Below are positions 21,934 to 28,289 of a DNA stretch of 28,289 nt, one piece after another. Positions within the stretch are counted from its first letter, which is position 1. The number at the start of each line of letters is the position of its first letter. Source of the stretch: Gammaproteobacteria bacterium (GTDB lineage: Bacteria; Pseudomonadota; Gammaproteobacteria; Steroidobacterales; SZUA-146); NCBI GenBank assembly GCA_013002925.1, contig JABDLQ010000102.1, forward strand, positions 1-28,289, written 5' to 3'. A program made the position numbers and the translations under genes. The notes under the pieces were generated by a model. It had not been told where the DNA came from and searched no databases. It saw only the letters and a list, made by a program, of their open reading frames with translations.

Positions 21934-23274
21934 CTAATTACCTGCGATGGTCAAATCATCCAGCAGCATGGAACCACAACGGATCTTGGTGCGCGTATCT
22001 ATATCGGTACCGATACCGACCAGGCGCTGATACATGTCGAGCAGATTTCCGGCTATCGTGATTTCATGCACCGGATAGGCAATGGCGCCGTTTTCCACCC
22101 AAAATCCGGCGGCGCCCCGCGAATAATCCCCGGTCGTACTGTTGACCCCCTGACCGATGAGTTCCGTTAACAGCAAGCCGGTGTTCATCTGTTGCAGCAG
22201 GCCATCGAAATCGTGTTCACCGGAAGCCACCAGCATATTGTGAATACCGCCGGCGTTACCCGTGGTTTTCAGTCCCAGTCGCCGTGCCGAATAGCTGCTC
22301 ATAACGTAATCCAGCAAGACCCCGTCACTGACCAGATCGCGACGCCGCGTAGTGACACCTTCAGCATCCATTGGCACGCTGCCAAACGCCTTGGGAATAT
22401 GGGGGTCTTCCACGATATTGACGAACTTCGGAAAAATTCGGGTGCCCTTGGCGTCCAGTAAAAATGTCGTTTTACGGTACTGGCTGGCGCCACTGATTGC
22501 GCCTAAAAAATGGCCAACCAGTGAACGCGCCAGAATAGCTGGAAACAGCACCGGCGCAGTACATGTGGGTATCTTTTTCGCACCCAGCCGCGCGACCGCT
22601 CGCCGTGCCGCCTCGCGCCCCACTGCGACGGCCGATTCCATTTCACCGGGATCGCGCACCGAGCTATACCAGTAATCACGCTCCATGGCGCCGTCATCAT
22701 CTGCGGCCAGCACCGCGCAGCTAACGCTGTGACTGGTCATACTGAAACCGTCGGCAAACCCGTGCGAATTCCCATAGACGCGAGTTGTACGATGACTGTT
22801 GACCGAAGCACCTTCGGAATTCCGGATGCGTACGTCCGCATCCCGGGCTGCCGTTTCGCAAGTTTGTGCAAGCTCGATCGCTTCTGACGGGGTGATGTCC
22901 CACGGATGATAAAGTTGCAGATCCATCAGGTCCGTGGCCATATCCGCTTCCAGCGGAAGCCCGGCGGCCGGATCGGCAGCGGTGAACCGGGCGATAGAAC
23001 ACGCTTTGCTGACGGACTTGTGGAGTGCTTCATCGCTAAAGTCAGAGGAGCTTGCCGAGCCTTTGCACTGGTCAAAATAGACGGTGACGCCGATGCCACG
23101 GTCGCGCTGATATTCCAGTGTTTCAACCTCGCCCAGACGCACGTTGACGGCCATACCGGTGTTGACACTCAGCGAAGTTTCCGCCGCAGTGGCACCCATC
23201 GAAGAGGCCAGATCGCAAATACGGTTGGCAAGATCGACGAGATCCTGGCGGTTCAGTGGCAATTTCAAACTCAT
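21934..23274 (-). CDS. pmbA: PmbA (TldE), subunit of the TldD/TldE metalloprotease
   Basis: PmbA, also called TldE, partners TldD to form a heterodimeric protease that matures microcin B17 and degrades CcdA in E. coli; its wider role is peptide degradation. The 446-residue protein matches family length (450 in E. coli). Blocks such as YQRDRGIGVTVYF, CSIARFTAADPAAGLP, SRGAAGFWVENG and the C-terminal RTKIRCGSMLLDDLTIAGN segment (in part) are characteristic. TldD carries the metal site, so no HExxH is expected here. It is divergent from a lipoprotein gene and darP. In E. coli pmbA and yjgA (darP) are direct neighbours; here one gene lies between them. The partner tldD lies at the right edge. Confidence 0.96.
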   Translation of the reverse strand: MSLKLPLNRQDLVDLANRICDLASSMGATAAETSLSVNTGMAVNVRLGEVETLEYQRDRGIGVTVYFDQCKGSASSSDFSDEALHKSVSKACSIARFTAADPAAGLPLEADMATDLMDLQLYHPWDITPSEAIELAQTCETAARDADVRIRNSEGASVNSHRTTRVYGNSHGFADGFSMTSHSVSCAVLAADDDGAMERDYWYSSVRDPGEMESAVAVGREAARRAVARLGAKKIPTCTAPVLFPAILARSLVGHFLGAISGASQYRKTTFLLDAKGTRIFPKFVNIVEDPHIPKAFGSVPMDAEGVTTRRRDLVSDGVLLDYVMSSYSARRLGLKTTGNAGGIHNMLVASGEHDFDGLLQQMNTGLLLTELIGQGVNSTTGDYSRGAAGFWVENGAIAYPVHEITIAGNLLDMYQRLVGIGTDIDTRTKIRCGSMLLDDLTIAGN

Positions 23275-23448
23275 CGCGGGTTTCCATTTGACCTTGATCT
23301 GACAACCGTGAGTGTACCTGAGCGCACCGTAAATTGGTGCCTGTTTGCACCACCGATCCGCATCGGAGACAAATTTTTGTGCCGATCCTCGCCGTTGGCA
23401 GTTTCAGCACTTATACTGTATGGAACAGACCCAACGAGGCGCCCCACG

Positions 23449-23919
23449 ATGATAAAATTTACGCTAAGCCTGATGCTGCTGGGTATGTACGTGGCCACGG
23501 TCGCCTGTTCCGGACAGGCACCTGAGTCAGCCCCGGACAGCGCCTCAATGCCGGGCCGTCAGCCGGTCAAAATTGCACCTGTGGAGGTCGATAAACAAAT
23601 GACTAAAGCACCAGTAAACGGTGGCGTTCCCGATGCATTGCTGGAGGAACTACGCAACAAAGTTGTCCAGGAAAGTGGCATCGACAAAGCACAGATCGTG
23701 ACGGTGCGGGCGGACAAAGTCACGTGGCGAAACGGCTCATTGGGCTGTCCGCAACCAAATTTGATGTACACCCAGGCCCTGGTACCAGGGTATTGGGTGA
23801 TATTGCGCGCCGGCCGCGAAGAATTTGACTACCGGGCAACCGAACAGGGCAATAAATACATGCGCTGCCGCAGTATGACCAAGCAGGCACCAATCATTCA
23901 TGAAGATCATGACAGCTAG
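23449..23919 (+). CDS. Putative lipoprotein of unknown function with a GSLGCPQP domain
   Basis: This 156-residue protein has a lipoprotein-like signal ending in ATVAC (Cys20), then a low-complexity Pro/Ala/Ser linker and a domain starting near residue 60 (PDALLEELRNKVVQESGI). The segment WRNGSLGCPQPNLMYTQALVPGYWV, quoted here as GSLGCPQP and TQALVPGYWV, recurs in uncharacterised secreted proteins of many bacteria and ends in a Tyr-x-x-Cys (YMRC) that could pair with the first cysteine. No enzymatic motif is visible. The ATG at 23449 has GAGG upstream. The gene separates pmbA from darP, neighbours in many gammaproteobacteria, and its end overlaps the darP start by 20 bases. The lipobox has Thr at -3, which is not ideal. 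Confidence 0.78.
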   Translation: MIKFTLSLMLLGMYVATVACSGQAPESAPDSASMPGRQPVKIAPVEVDKQMTKAPVNGGVPDALLEELRNKVVQESGIDKAQIVTVRADKVTWRNGSLGCPQPNLMYTQALVPGYWVILRAGREEFDYRATEQGNKYMRCRSMTKQAPIIHEDHDS

Positions 23920-24475
23920 CAAGTCACCCGACAACCCGGATGATCAGGACCACGACTCGTCACCGACACCGCAGCTGAGCAAAACAGCCATGAAAAAGAA
24001 CATGCTGGCTTTGCAAAAGCTGGGCGAGGAACTGATTGAGCTGTCGCCCGCCCAGTTAGGCAAAATCCCGTTGCCAGAGGAGCTGCACCGTGCGGTCCTC
24101 AGTGCGCGTAAAATGACACGGCACCGTGCGCTGTACCGACAGCGTCAGTACATTGGCAAAATCATGCGCGCAATCGACGCGGAACCCATTCAAAGAGCAT
24201 TGGATAACCTGCGCCACCCGGAACGCCTTGCAGCCGCCCGCTTTCACCAGGTTGAATCCTGGCGTGATCAGATGATCTCTACACAGGGAGCCAGCGCCAC
24301 CGGGTTCATCGATCAATATCCGGCGGTTGACCGTCAGCAACTGAGTCAGAAAATCCGGGCGGCTGTCAAGGAACACGAAACGGGTAAACCCGCGGGCGCC
24401 GGCCGTGCATTATTTCGCTTCATCGACGGGATTTTAGTCGAGGCCGATGAAAACAAACCCGGCGATACGTCGTGA
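23900..24475 (+). CDS. darP: Ribosome biogenesis factor DarP (YjgA, DUF615)
   Basis: DarP (YjgA) associates with the 50S precursor late in large-subunit assembly. The 191-residue protein has an acidic disordered start (DNPDDQDHDSS), then a helical body with family motifs: LQKLGEELIELSPAQLGKIPL, RQRQYIGKIMRAIDAEPI and a C-terminal AGRALFRFIDGIL, each typical of DUF615. It overlaps the end of the lipoprotein gene. The start could be ATG 23900 or the in-frame ATG 23909; neither has a convincing ribosome binding site, which suggests translational coupling. purE follows after 31 bases. Confidence 0.92.
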   Translation: MKIMTASKSPDNPDDQDHDSSPTPQLSKTAMKKNMLALQKLGEELIELSPAQLGKIPLPEELHRAVLSARKMTRHRALYRQRQYIGKIMRAIDAEPIQRALDNLRHPERLAAARFHQVESWRDQMISTQGASATGFIDQYPAVDRQQLSQKIRAAVKEHETGKPAGAGRALFRFIDGILVEADENKPGDTS

Positions 24476-24506
24476 TTACCGCCACCCACGCTGGTAGACT
24501 CCTCAA

Positions 24507-24995
24507 ATGACCTGTCCTGTTGGCATTATTATGGGCTCGCAGTCCGATTGGGAAACCATGCGGTCTGCGAGCGACGTTCTCGACGAGCTCAACCTTGCAT
24601 ACGAAGTGCGCATCGTATCTGCGCATCGCACTCCGGATCTGTTGTTCGAATATTGCGAAACCGCGCGCTCGCGCGGCCTTGAAGTGATTATTGCCGGCGC
24701 CGGCGGAGCGGCCCATCTACCGGGAATGGCAGCAGCCAAAACCAGCGTTCCTGTCCTTGGTGTGCCCGTGCAGTCACGTGCACTGAATGGCATGGATTCA
24801 TTATTGTCTATCGTGCAAATGCCCCGTGGCGTACCGGTCGGCACACTGGCGATCGGCACCGCCGGCGCTGCCAACGCCGCGCTGCTGGCTGCTGCAATCG
24901 TAGCCAATCATGATCACACGGTGCGCGCTGCGCTCGAGCAATTTCGCAGCCAGCAGACGGCTAAAGTGCTGAACCACAGCGACCCACGCGATTGA
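24507..24995 (+). CDS. purE: N5-carboxyaminoimidazole ribonucleotide mutase
   Basis: PurE (class I) moves the carboxylate of N5-CAIR to give CAIR in purine synthesis. The 162-residue protein has the signature GSQSDWETM (10-18), SAHRTP with catalytic His40, GAGGAAHLPGM and the C-terminal ATP-independent core typical of octameric PurE. The partner purK follows after only four bases. The product CAIR is the substrate of PurC (19440-20369). Confidence 0.97.
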   Translation: MTCPVGIIMGSQSDWETMRSASDVLDELNLAYEVRIVSAHRTPDLLFEYCETARSRGLEVIIAGAGGAAHLPGMAAAKTSVPVLGVPVQSRALNGMDSLLSIVQMPRGVPVGTLAIGTAGAANAALLAAAIVANHDHTVRAALEQFRSQQTAKVLNHSDPRD

Positions 24996-24999
24996 TATC

Positions 25000-26100
25000 A
25001 TGAACCAGATTGTAGTTGGCATTGTCGGTGCCGGACAACTCGGCAGAATGATGGCGCTGGCTGGCATACCCATGGGCTTACGCTTCGAGTTTCTTGACAG
25101 CAACCCGCAGGCACCAGCCGCCAGCCTTGGAAAGCTGCATGTGGGTTCCATCAATGATGCATCCGCCCTGGCGCAGCTCGCCGATGCTGTCGATGTGATG
25201 ACGTTTGAAGTGGAAAATATACCTGCAGATGTGTTTTCTGCCGTCGCAGACAAGACTGTGCTCGCCCCTTCCGCCAAGGCACTTGGCATGGCCCAGGACC
25301 GCTTGTGTGAGAAAAAACTCTTTCACAAACTGCAGATTCCCACGGCACGCTTCGCGCCCGTAGACAGTGAACAGGACTTGCAAGAGGCCGCCGATGACCT
25401 GGGGTTTCCCTGTGTACTAAAAACCCGTCGTATGGGATACGACGGTCGTGGCCAGGTGTTCCTGCACAGCGATACCGAATTGTCTGATGCCTGGCGCAAA
25501 CTGGATTCTAACGAACTGCTGCTTGAAGAATTCGTCGACTTTGAACAGGAGATGTCACTCATTGCCGCGCGCAACCGTAGTGGCGCGACGGTGTTTTACC
25601 CATTAACCACCAACACCCACTGTAACGGGATTCTGCACACGAGCCAGGCGCCATCAGGTAACACAGAGCTCACAGCGAAGGCTCGGCACTATGTGCACAA
25701 CTTGCTGGATGACCTGGATTACTGTGGAGTGCTCACGCTGGAGTTGTTTGTTACGTCTGCCGGTCTGCTTGCCAATGAGATCGCGCCACGCGTGCACAAT
25801 TCCGGACACTGGTCAATTGAAGGCGCTGCCACCAGCCAGTTTGAAAACCATCTGCGTGCGATTCTGGATTGGCCGCTGGGCAGTACCGCGGTCACGGGGC
25901 ACAGCGCGATGATTAATTTCCTCGGCTGCCTGCCCACACCAGAGCAAAGCCTCGATATACCTGGCCTGCATTACCACAGCTATGACAAGGCGGCCAGGCC
26001 CTCACGTAAAATTGGTCACGCAACTATCGTGGCAGAACAACCCGACGCATGCGAGCAGGCCGTGCAACGCGTCCTTGAATTTTATACACCGGCGACCTGA
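25000..26100 (+). CDS. purK: N5-carboxyaminoimidazole ribonucleotide synthase
   Basis: PurK, an ATP-grasp enzyme, makes N5-CAIR from AIR, bicarbonate and ATP. The 366-residue protein opens with VGIVGAGQLGRMMALAG, has the ATP-grasp central part (VLKTRRMGYDGRGQ, LLEEFVDFEQEMSLIAAR) and the signature ANEIAPRVHNSGHWSIEGA. The ATG follows the purE stop by four bases, so the two are one transcript. The gene ends 10 bases before the convergent ABC permease, and I see no terminator hairpin between them. Confidence 0.97.
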   Translation: MNQIVVGIVGAGQLGRMMALAGIPMGLRFEFLDSNPQAPAASLGKLHVGSINDASALAQLADAVDVMTFEVENIPADVFSAVADKTVLAPSAKALGMAQDRLCEKKLFHKLQIPTARFAPVDSEQDLQEAADDLGFPCVLKTRRMGYDGRGQVFLHSDTELSDAWRKLDSNELLLEEFVDFEQEMSLIAARNRSGATVFYPLTTNTHCNGILHTSQAPSGNTELTAKARHYVHNLLDDLDYCGVLTLELFVTSAGLLANEIAPRVHNSGHWSIEGAATSQFENHLRAILDWPLGSTAVTGHSAMINFLGCLPTPEQSLDIPGLHYHSYDKAARPSRKIGHATIVAEQPDACEQAVQRVLEFYTPAT

Positions 26101-26110
26101 CGCCTTACCG

Positions 26111-27286
26111 CTATAGCAACAGGCCTTCACTGTGATAGCGCCGTATTGCCAGCCAGGCCAGAAACACGCCGAATGCGGTTGTTGACACGGCCGAAATCAG
26201 CACCGCCTGCGCTTCCAGTTCATTACCTTTGATCATTTCCGTGATCAGCAGATGCTGGCTCAAACTGGGTATGGTCAGCCATTGGGCGGCTGGTTTGACG
26301 GCCGCAAAAACCGCAAACATGATCGGCAGGACCGGTAGCATCATCGACATGGACAGGTAGCTTTGTGCTTCTTTATAGGTTTTTGTAAACGTCGAAATAA
26401 TCGTCATAAAGGCGGCGGCGAATAGCACAAACGGCAACATGACAAGAAAGGATCGTGCCGCAACTGACACCGGAAAGTTCGCTACCATGTCCAGCTTTTC
26501 CAACGGGATCAGCTGGATGCTAAAGTAAAATGCGGTAATTGTGATTAATGCCGAGGCCGCCATAAAGGCACAGGTCGCCGCCATTTTGCCGATAATGATA
26601 TTGGTGCGCGATGCCGGCACCGTCAGCAGAGATTCCAAAGACCCACGTTCACGTTCGCCGGCGGTGGTGTCGATGGCAAGATACATGCCGCCCATCAGAA
26701 CCGCAAAAATAAGAAAATAGGTCAGCATGCCGAGAATCATAATGGCCCTGGCAGCAGGCGTTGACACATCAATCGAGTCCACGAGCACGGGTTCGGTTAT
26801 CATGCTGCTGACCCCGCGGGCCTGGAGCCGTAACGCACCGATTTTCTTGCTGTACCCGGCCAGCAAACCGCGTAACTGTCGATAGGATTTTTGGGTTTTC
26901 TGGTCCGACTGGTCGGCCACGATCATCACACCCGCAGGCAGCCCCTGCCGGAAGTAATCCGGGTATTTGTCACTAACGATGAGGATCACTGTATGGGCGC
27001 CCGCTGCGACGAGCGCCCGTGCATCGCTACCCGGATCCAGCGTTTCAATTTCCACGTTGTTGGCTTGCAAGAAACGCATCAGGTTGGGCGCAAGCTCGCC
27101 GCCAAGTACCGGTAGCTCAAGCGTCTCATCAACATCCGCCAACTGCTGCGACAACGTAAAACTCATGATGCCAACAAAAATCAGCGGCCCGAGCAGCGGC
27201 CCCAGTAACAATGCCGATATCATCGTGCGCCGATCACGGAAATTATCGACGACCTCTTTACCAAATACGGTCAAAATTGCATGCAT
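26111..27286 (-). CDS. ABC-2 type transporter permease (NatB-like)
   Basis: This 391-residue protein is an ABC-2 family permease of the NatB type. One membrane segment near residues 22-46 (LLGPLLGPLIFVGIM) is followed by a large extracytoplasmic loop and then five or so segments in the C-terminal half (ILGMLTYFLIFAVLMGGMYL and later). The cytoplasmic motif GERERGSLESLLTVPASR is a hallmark of ABC-2 export permeases. The start at ATG 27286 has GGAG at good spacing; the frame is open to 27343. NatB works with an ATPase, NatA, usually encoded just upstream, but no ATP-binding cassette gene is present in the 487 bases upstream or elsewhere in the window. The substrate is unknown; NatAB of Bacillus exports sodium. 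Confidence 0.9.
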   Translation of the reverse strand: MHAILTVFGKEVVDNFRDRRTMISALLLGPLLGPLIFVGIMSFTLSQQLADVDETLELPVLGGELAPNLMRFLQANNVEIETLDPGSDARALVAAGAHTVILIVSDKYPDYFRQGLPAGVMIVADQSDQKTQKSYRQLRGLLAGYSKKIGALRLQARGVSSMITEPVLVDSIDVSTPAARAIMILGMLTYFLIFAVLMGGMYLAIDTTAGERERGSLESLLTVPASRTNIIIGKMAATCAFMAASALITITAFYFSIQLIPLEKLDMVANFPVSVAARSFLVMLPFVLFAAAFMTIISTFTKTYKEAQSYLSMSMMLPVLPIMFAVFAAVKPAAQWLTIPSLSQHLLITEMIKGNELEAQAVLISAVSTTAFGVFLAWLAIRRYHSEGLLL

Positions 27287-27773
27287 GATATCTCCGGTGT
27301 CCAGCCAGCGTTTAAAACAACAAGTGGCGCTTGTGGCTGCCATCCTCAGCCATCATGCAGGCTGACCTGCAAAGCGCTGCGGTATAGTACCTCTGCGGAT
27401 CGACGCTCGTACGGTTTTTCTGTGCCGCACAATCAGCAGCACATCCTGAATCGTGCCCAGTGTTGTCGCAAAATCGCGACACTTTACGCTTCACCAGACA
27501 TTTGCGACATTAGGGCTACATGTAGTCCGTCGCGTTACAGTAAGCTCAGGCTGATCTGTGCGAGCGGCGTTTCATTCGCCAATACCGGAACTCTCTCACT
27601 CGGATTCCATCAGGGTAATGACGTTTGAAGTATGTATTTTGGGGTGTTTCTAACTACAGGCGCAGAAGGGTACATAGCCTTATTAAACTGTTGCCAGAGT
27701 GCCTTCGGAAACGAAGGCACTCGCCCCGCTTTCTAACGGTCGGCATGGCCGTACGACCCACGCAACAACGCCC
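27287..27773. other. Gene-free stretch of 487 bases with inverted repeats
   Basis: I see no credible gene here. Short open frames lack similarity to anything I recognise, and none resembles an ABC ATPase. The stretch has several inverted repeats: TGTCGC 27464-27469 with GCGACA 27476-27481; GCGAC 27504-27508 with GTCGC 27529-27533, enclosing GGGCTA 27513-27518 paired with TAGTCC 27523-27528; and the 11-bp hairpin at 27697-27722. It must also contain the tldD 3' end and the promoter of the permease gene, neither of which I can point to with confidence. Confidence 0.6.
27697..27722. other. 11-bp perfect hairpin with GAAA loop downstream of tldD
   Basis: GAGTGCCTTCG at 27697-27707 pairs with CGAAGGCACTC at 27712-27722; on the plus strand the loop is GAAA, a stable tetraloop sequence, on the minus strand TTTC. 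It lies 51 bases past the tldD stop. There is no T-run in either direction, so it is not a standard terminator; it may end or stabilise the tldD transcript. Confidence 0.65.
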
Positions 27774-28289
27774 TCAAACGCCCGTGCCACCGACAGTCAG
27801 GTGGTTGATTCGCAGCGTTGGTTGCCCCACTCCCACCGGCACGCTCTGACCTTCCTTACCGCAAGTGCCAACGCCGCTGTCGAGTTCAAGATCATTGCCG
27901 ACCATACTGACTTCCTTGAGCACATCGGGGCCATTGCCGATCAATGTGGCGCCTTTCACCGGGCGTGTCAGTTTGCCATTTTCAATCAGATACGCCTGGC
28001 TGGCGGAAAACACAAATTTACCGGAGGTAATATCCACTTCACCGCCGCCAAAATTGGATGCGTACAAACCATTTTGTACAGATGCGATAATTTCCTCCGG
28101 GTCATGGGGCCCCGGCAACATGTAAGTGTTTGTCATACGCGGCATCGGCAAATGAGCAAAGGACTCACGCCGCCCGTTACCGGTACTGGCGACACCCATC
28201 AGGCGGGCATTCAGTTTATCCTGCATATAACCGCGCAACACCCCGTTTTCAATCAGTGTCGTGCATTGACTGACGACACCCTCATCATC
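27774..28289 (-). CDS. tldD: TldD metalloprotease subunit, C-terminal part (cut by window edge)
   Basis: TldD is the zinc-bearing partner of PmbA (TldE). Only the last 171 codons are in the window; the frame is open to 28289 and the start and HExxxH metal site lie outside. Family blocks seen are IENGVLRGYMQDKLNARLMG, GNGRRESFAHLPMPRMTNTY, YASNFGGGEVDITSGKFVF, GATLIGNGPDVLKEVSMVGND and the C-terminal GTCGKEGQSVPVGVGQPTLRI (quoted in pieces: GTCGKEGQ, VGVGQPT). The C-terminal segment is the usual one, so the 3' end is intact. With pmbA at 21934-23274 both protease halves are encoded within about 6 kb. Confidence 0.95.
   Translation of the reverse strand, partial: DDEGVVSQCTTLIENGVLRGYMQDKLNARLMGVASTGNGRRESFAHLPMPRMTNTYMLPGPHDPEEIIASVQNGLYASNFGGGEVDITSGKFVFSASQAYLIENGKLTRPVKGATLIGNGPDVLKEVSMVGNDLELDSGVGTCGKEGQSVPVGVGQPTLRINHLTVGGTGV

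Noticed and set aside
22906..23448. A 337-residue open frame on the plus strand running through the start of pmbA into the lipoprotein gene
   Set aside because: The first 181 codons are antisense to pmbA and to the spacer and resemble nothing; the lipoprotein signal and ribosome binding site place the start at 23449.
27281..27628. A 115-residue plus-strand open frame upstream of the permease
   Set aside because: Its composition is not protein-like, there is no ribosome binding site, and it overlaps the permease start on the other strand.
1..28289. A defence system, prophage, integron or biosynthetic cluster
   Set aside because: Nearly all genes are recognised core metabolism, ribosome, envelope or regulatory genes. 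I saw no transposase, integrase, toxin-antitoxin pair, CRISPR repeat or synthetase domain.

Overview
This window looks like a stretch of ordinary chromosome from a gammaproteobacterium. The evidence is the gene set and synteny: ygfB-pepP-ubiH-type genes divergent from a TIGR02449 gene, zapA, 6S RNA and ygfA; a Vfr/CRP regulator close to coq7 and to a TrpG/PabA amidotransferase; and pmbA close to darP. Moderate to high GC by eye, Coq7 in place of UbiF, and an AlgP-like lysine-rich histone-like protein fit an environmental Pseudomonas/Chromatiales/Woeseia-like lineage rather than an enteric one. I cannot place it more precisely. I see no prophage, insertion sequence, CRISPR array, tRNA or rRNA gene.

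Layout. At 1-1600 (minus) lie gcvT and gcvH of the glycine cleavage system, with gcvP probably beyond the left edge. A DUF885 metallopeptidase-like lipoprotein follows (plus). At 3.6-5.4 kb an Lrp/AsnC regulator is divergent from phhA-phhB (phenylalanine hydroxylase and pterin recycling). At 5.4-8.5 kb (minus) is ygfB-pepP-ubiH-type hydroxylase. At 8.6-10.5 kb (plus) are a small coiled-coil protein, zapA, 6S RNA, ygfA and an EVE-domain protein. At 10.7-11.4 kb is an extremely lysine-rich repeat protein with a strong terminator, then rpiA. At 12.3-13.2 kb (minus) is the rplM-rpsI ribosomal operon, followed by a DUF481 outer-membrane protein. At 14.3-17.0 kb (plus) are a GlcF-like Fe-S protein overlapping coq7, then vfr/crp. 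At 17.1-19.2 kb (minus) is djlA-rpe-trpG/pabA. At 19.4-21.9 kb (plus) are purC and a YihY-type membrane protein with a C-terminal winged-helix-like tail. pmbA (minus) faces a lipoprotein-darP-purE-purK run (plus). At the right end, on the minus strand, are an ABC-2 permease without a neighbouring ATPase, a 487-base gene-free stretch rich in inverted repeats, and the 3' part of tldD.

How the genes work together. One-carbon and purine metabolism recur: gcvTH make methylene-THF, ygfA returns 5-formyl-THF to the pool, and purC/purE/purK are purine steps. Ubiquinone synthesis is represented by the UbiH-type hydroxylase and Coq7. PmbA and TldD are the two halves of one protease and both are present. 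The 6S RNA is supported by secondary structure, a matching promoter and gene context rather than by sequence identity.

I did not find a convincing new multi-gene system. The observations most worth a second look are regulatory or structural: a probable leaderless promoter in front of TIGR02449-zapA, the nested repeats of the lysine-rich gene, a 14-base tandem repeat that supplies the trpG/pabA stop codon, a palindrome between the Lrp gene and phhA, the isolated TrpG/PabA next to vfr, the GlcF-like/coq7 overlap, and the orphan permease with its structured intergenic region.
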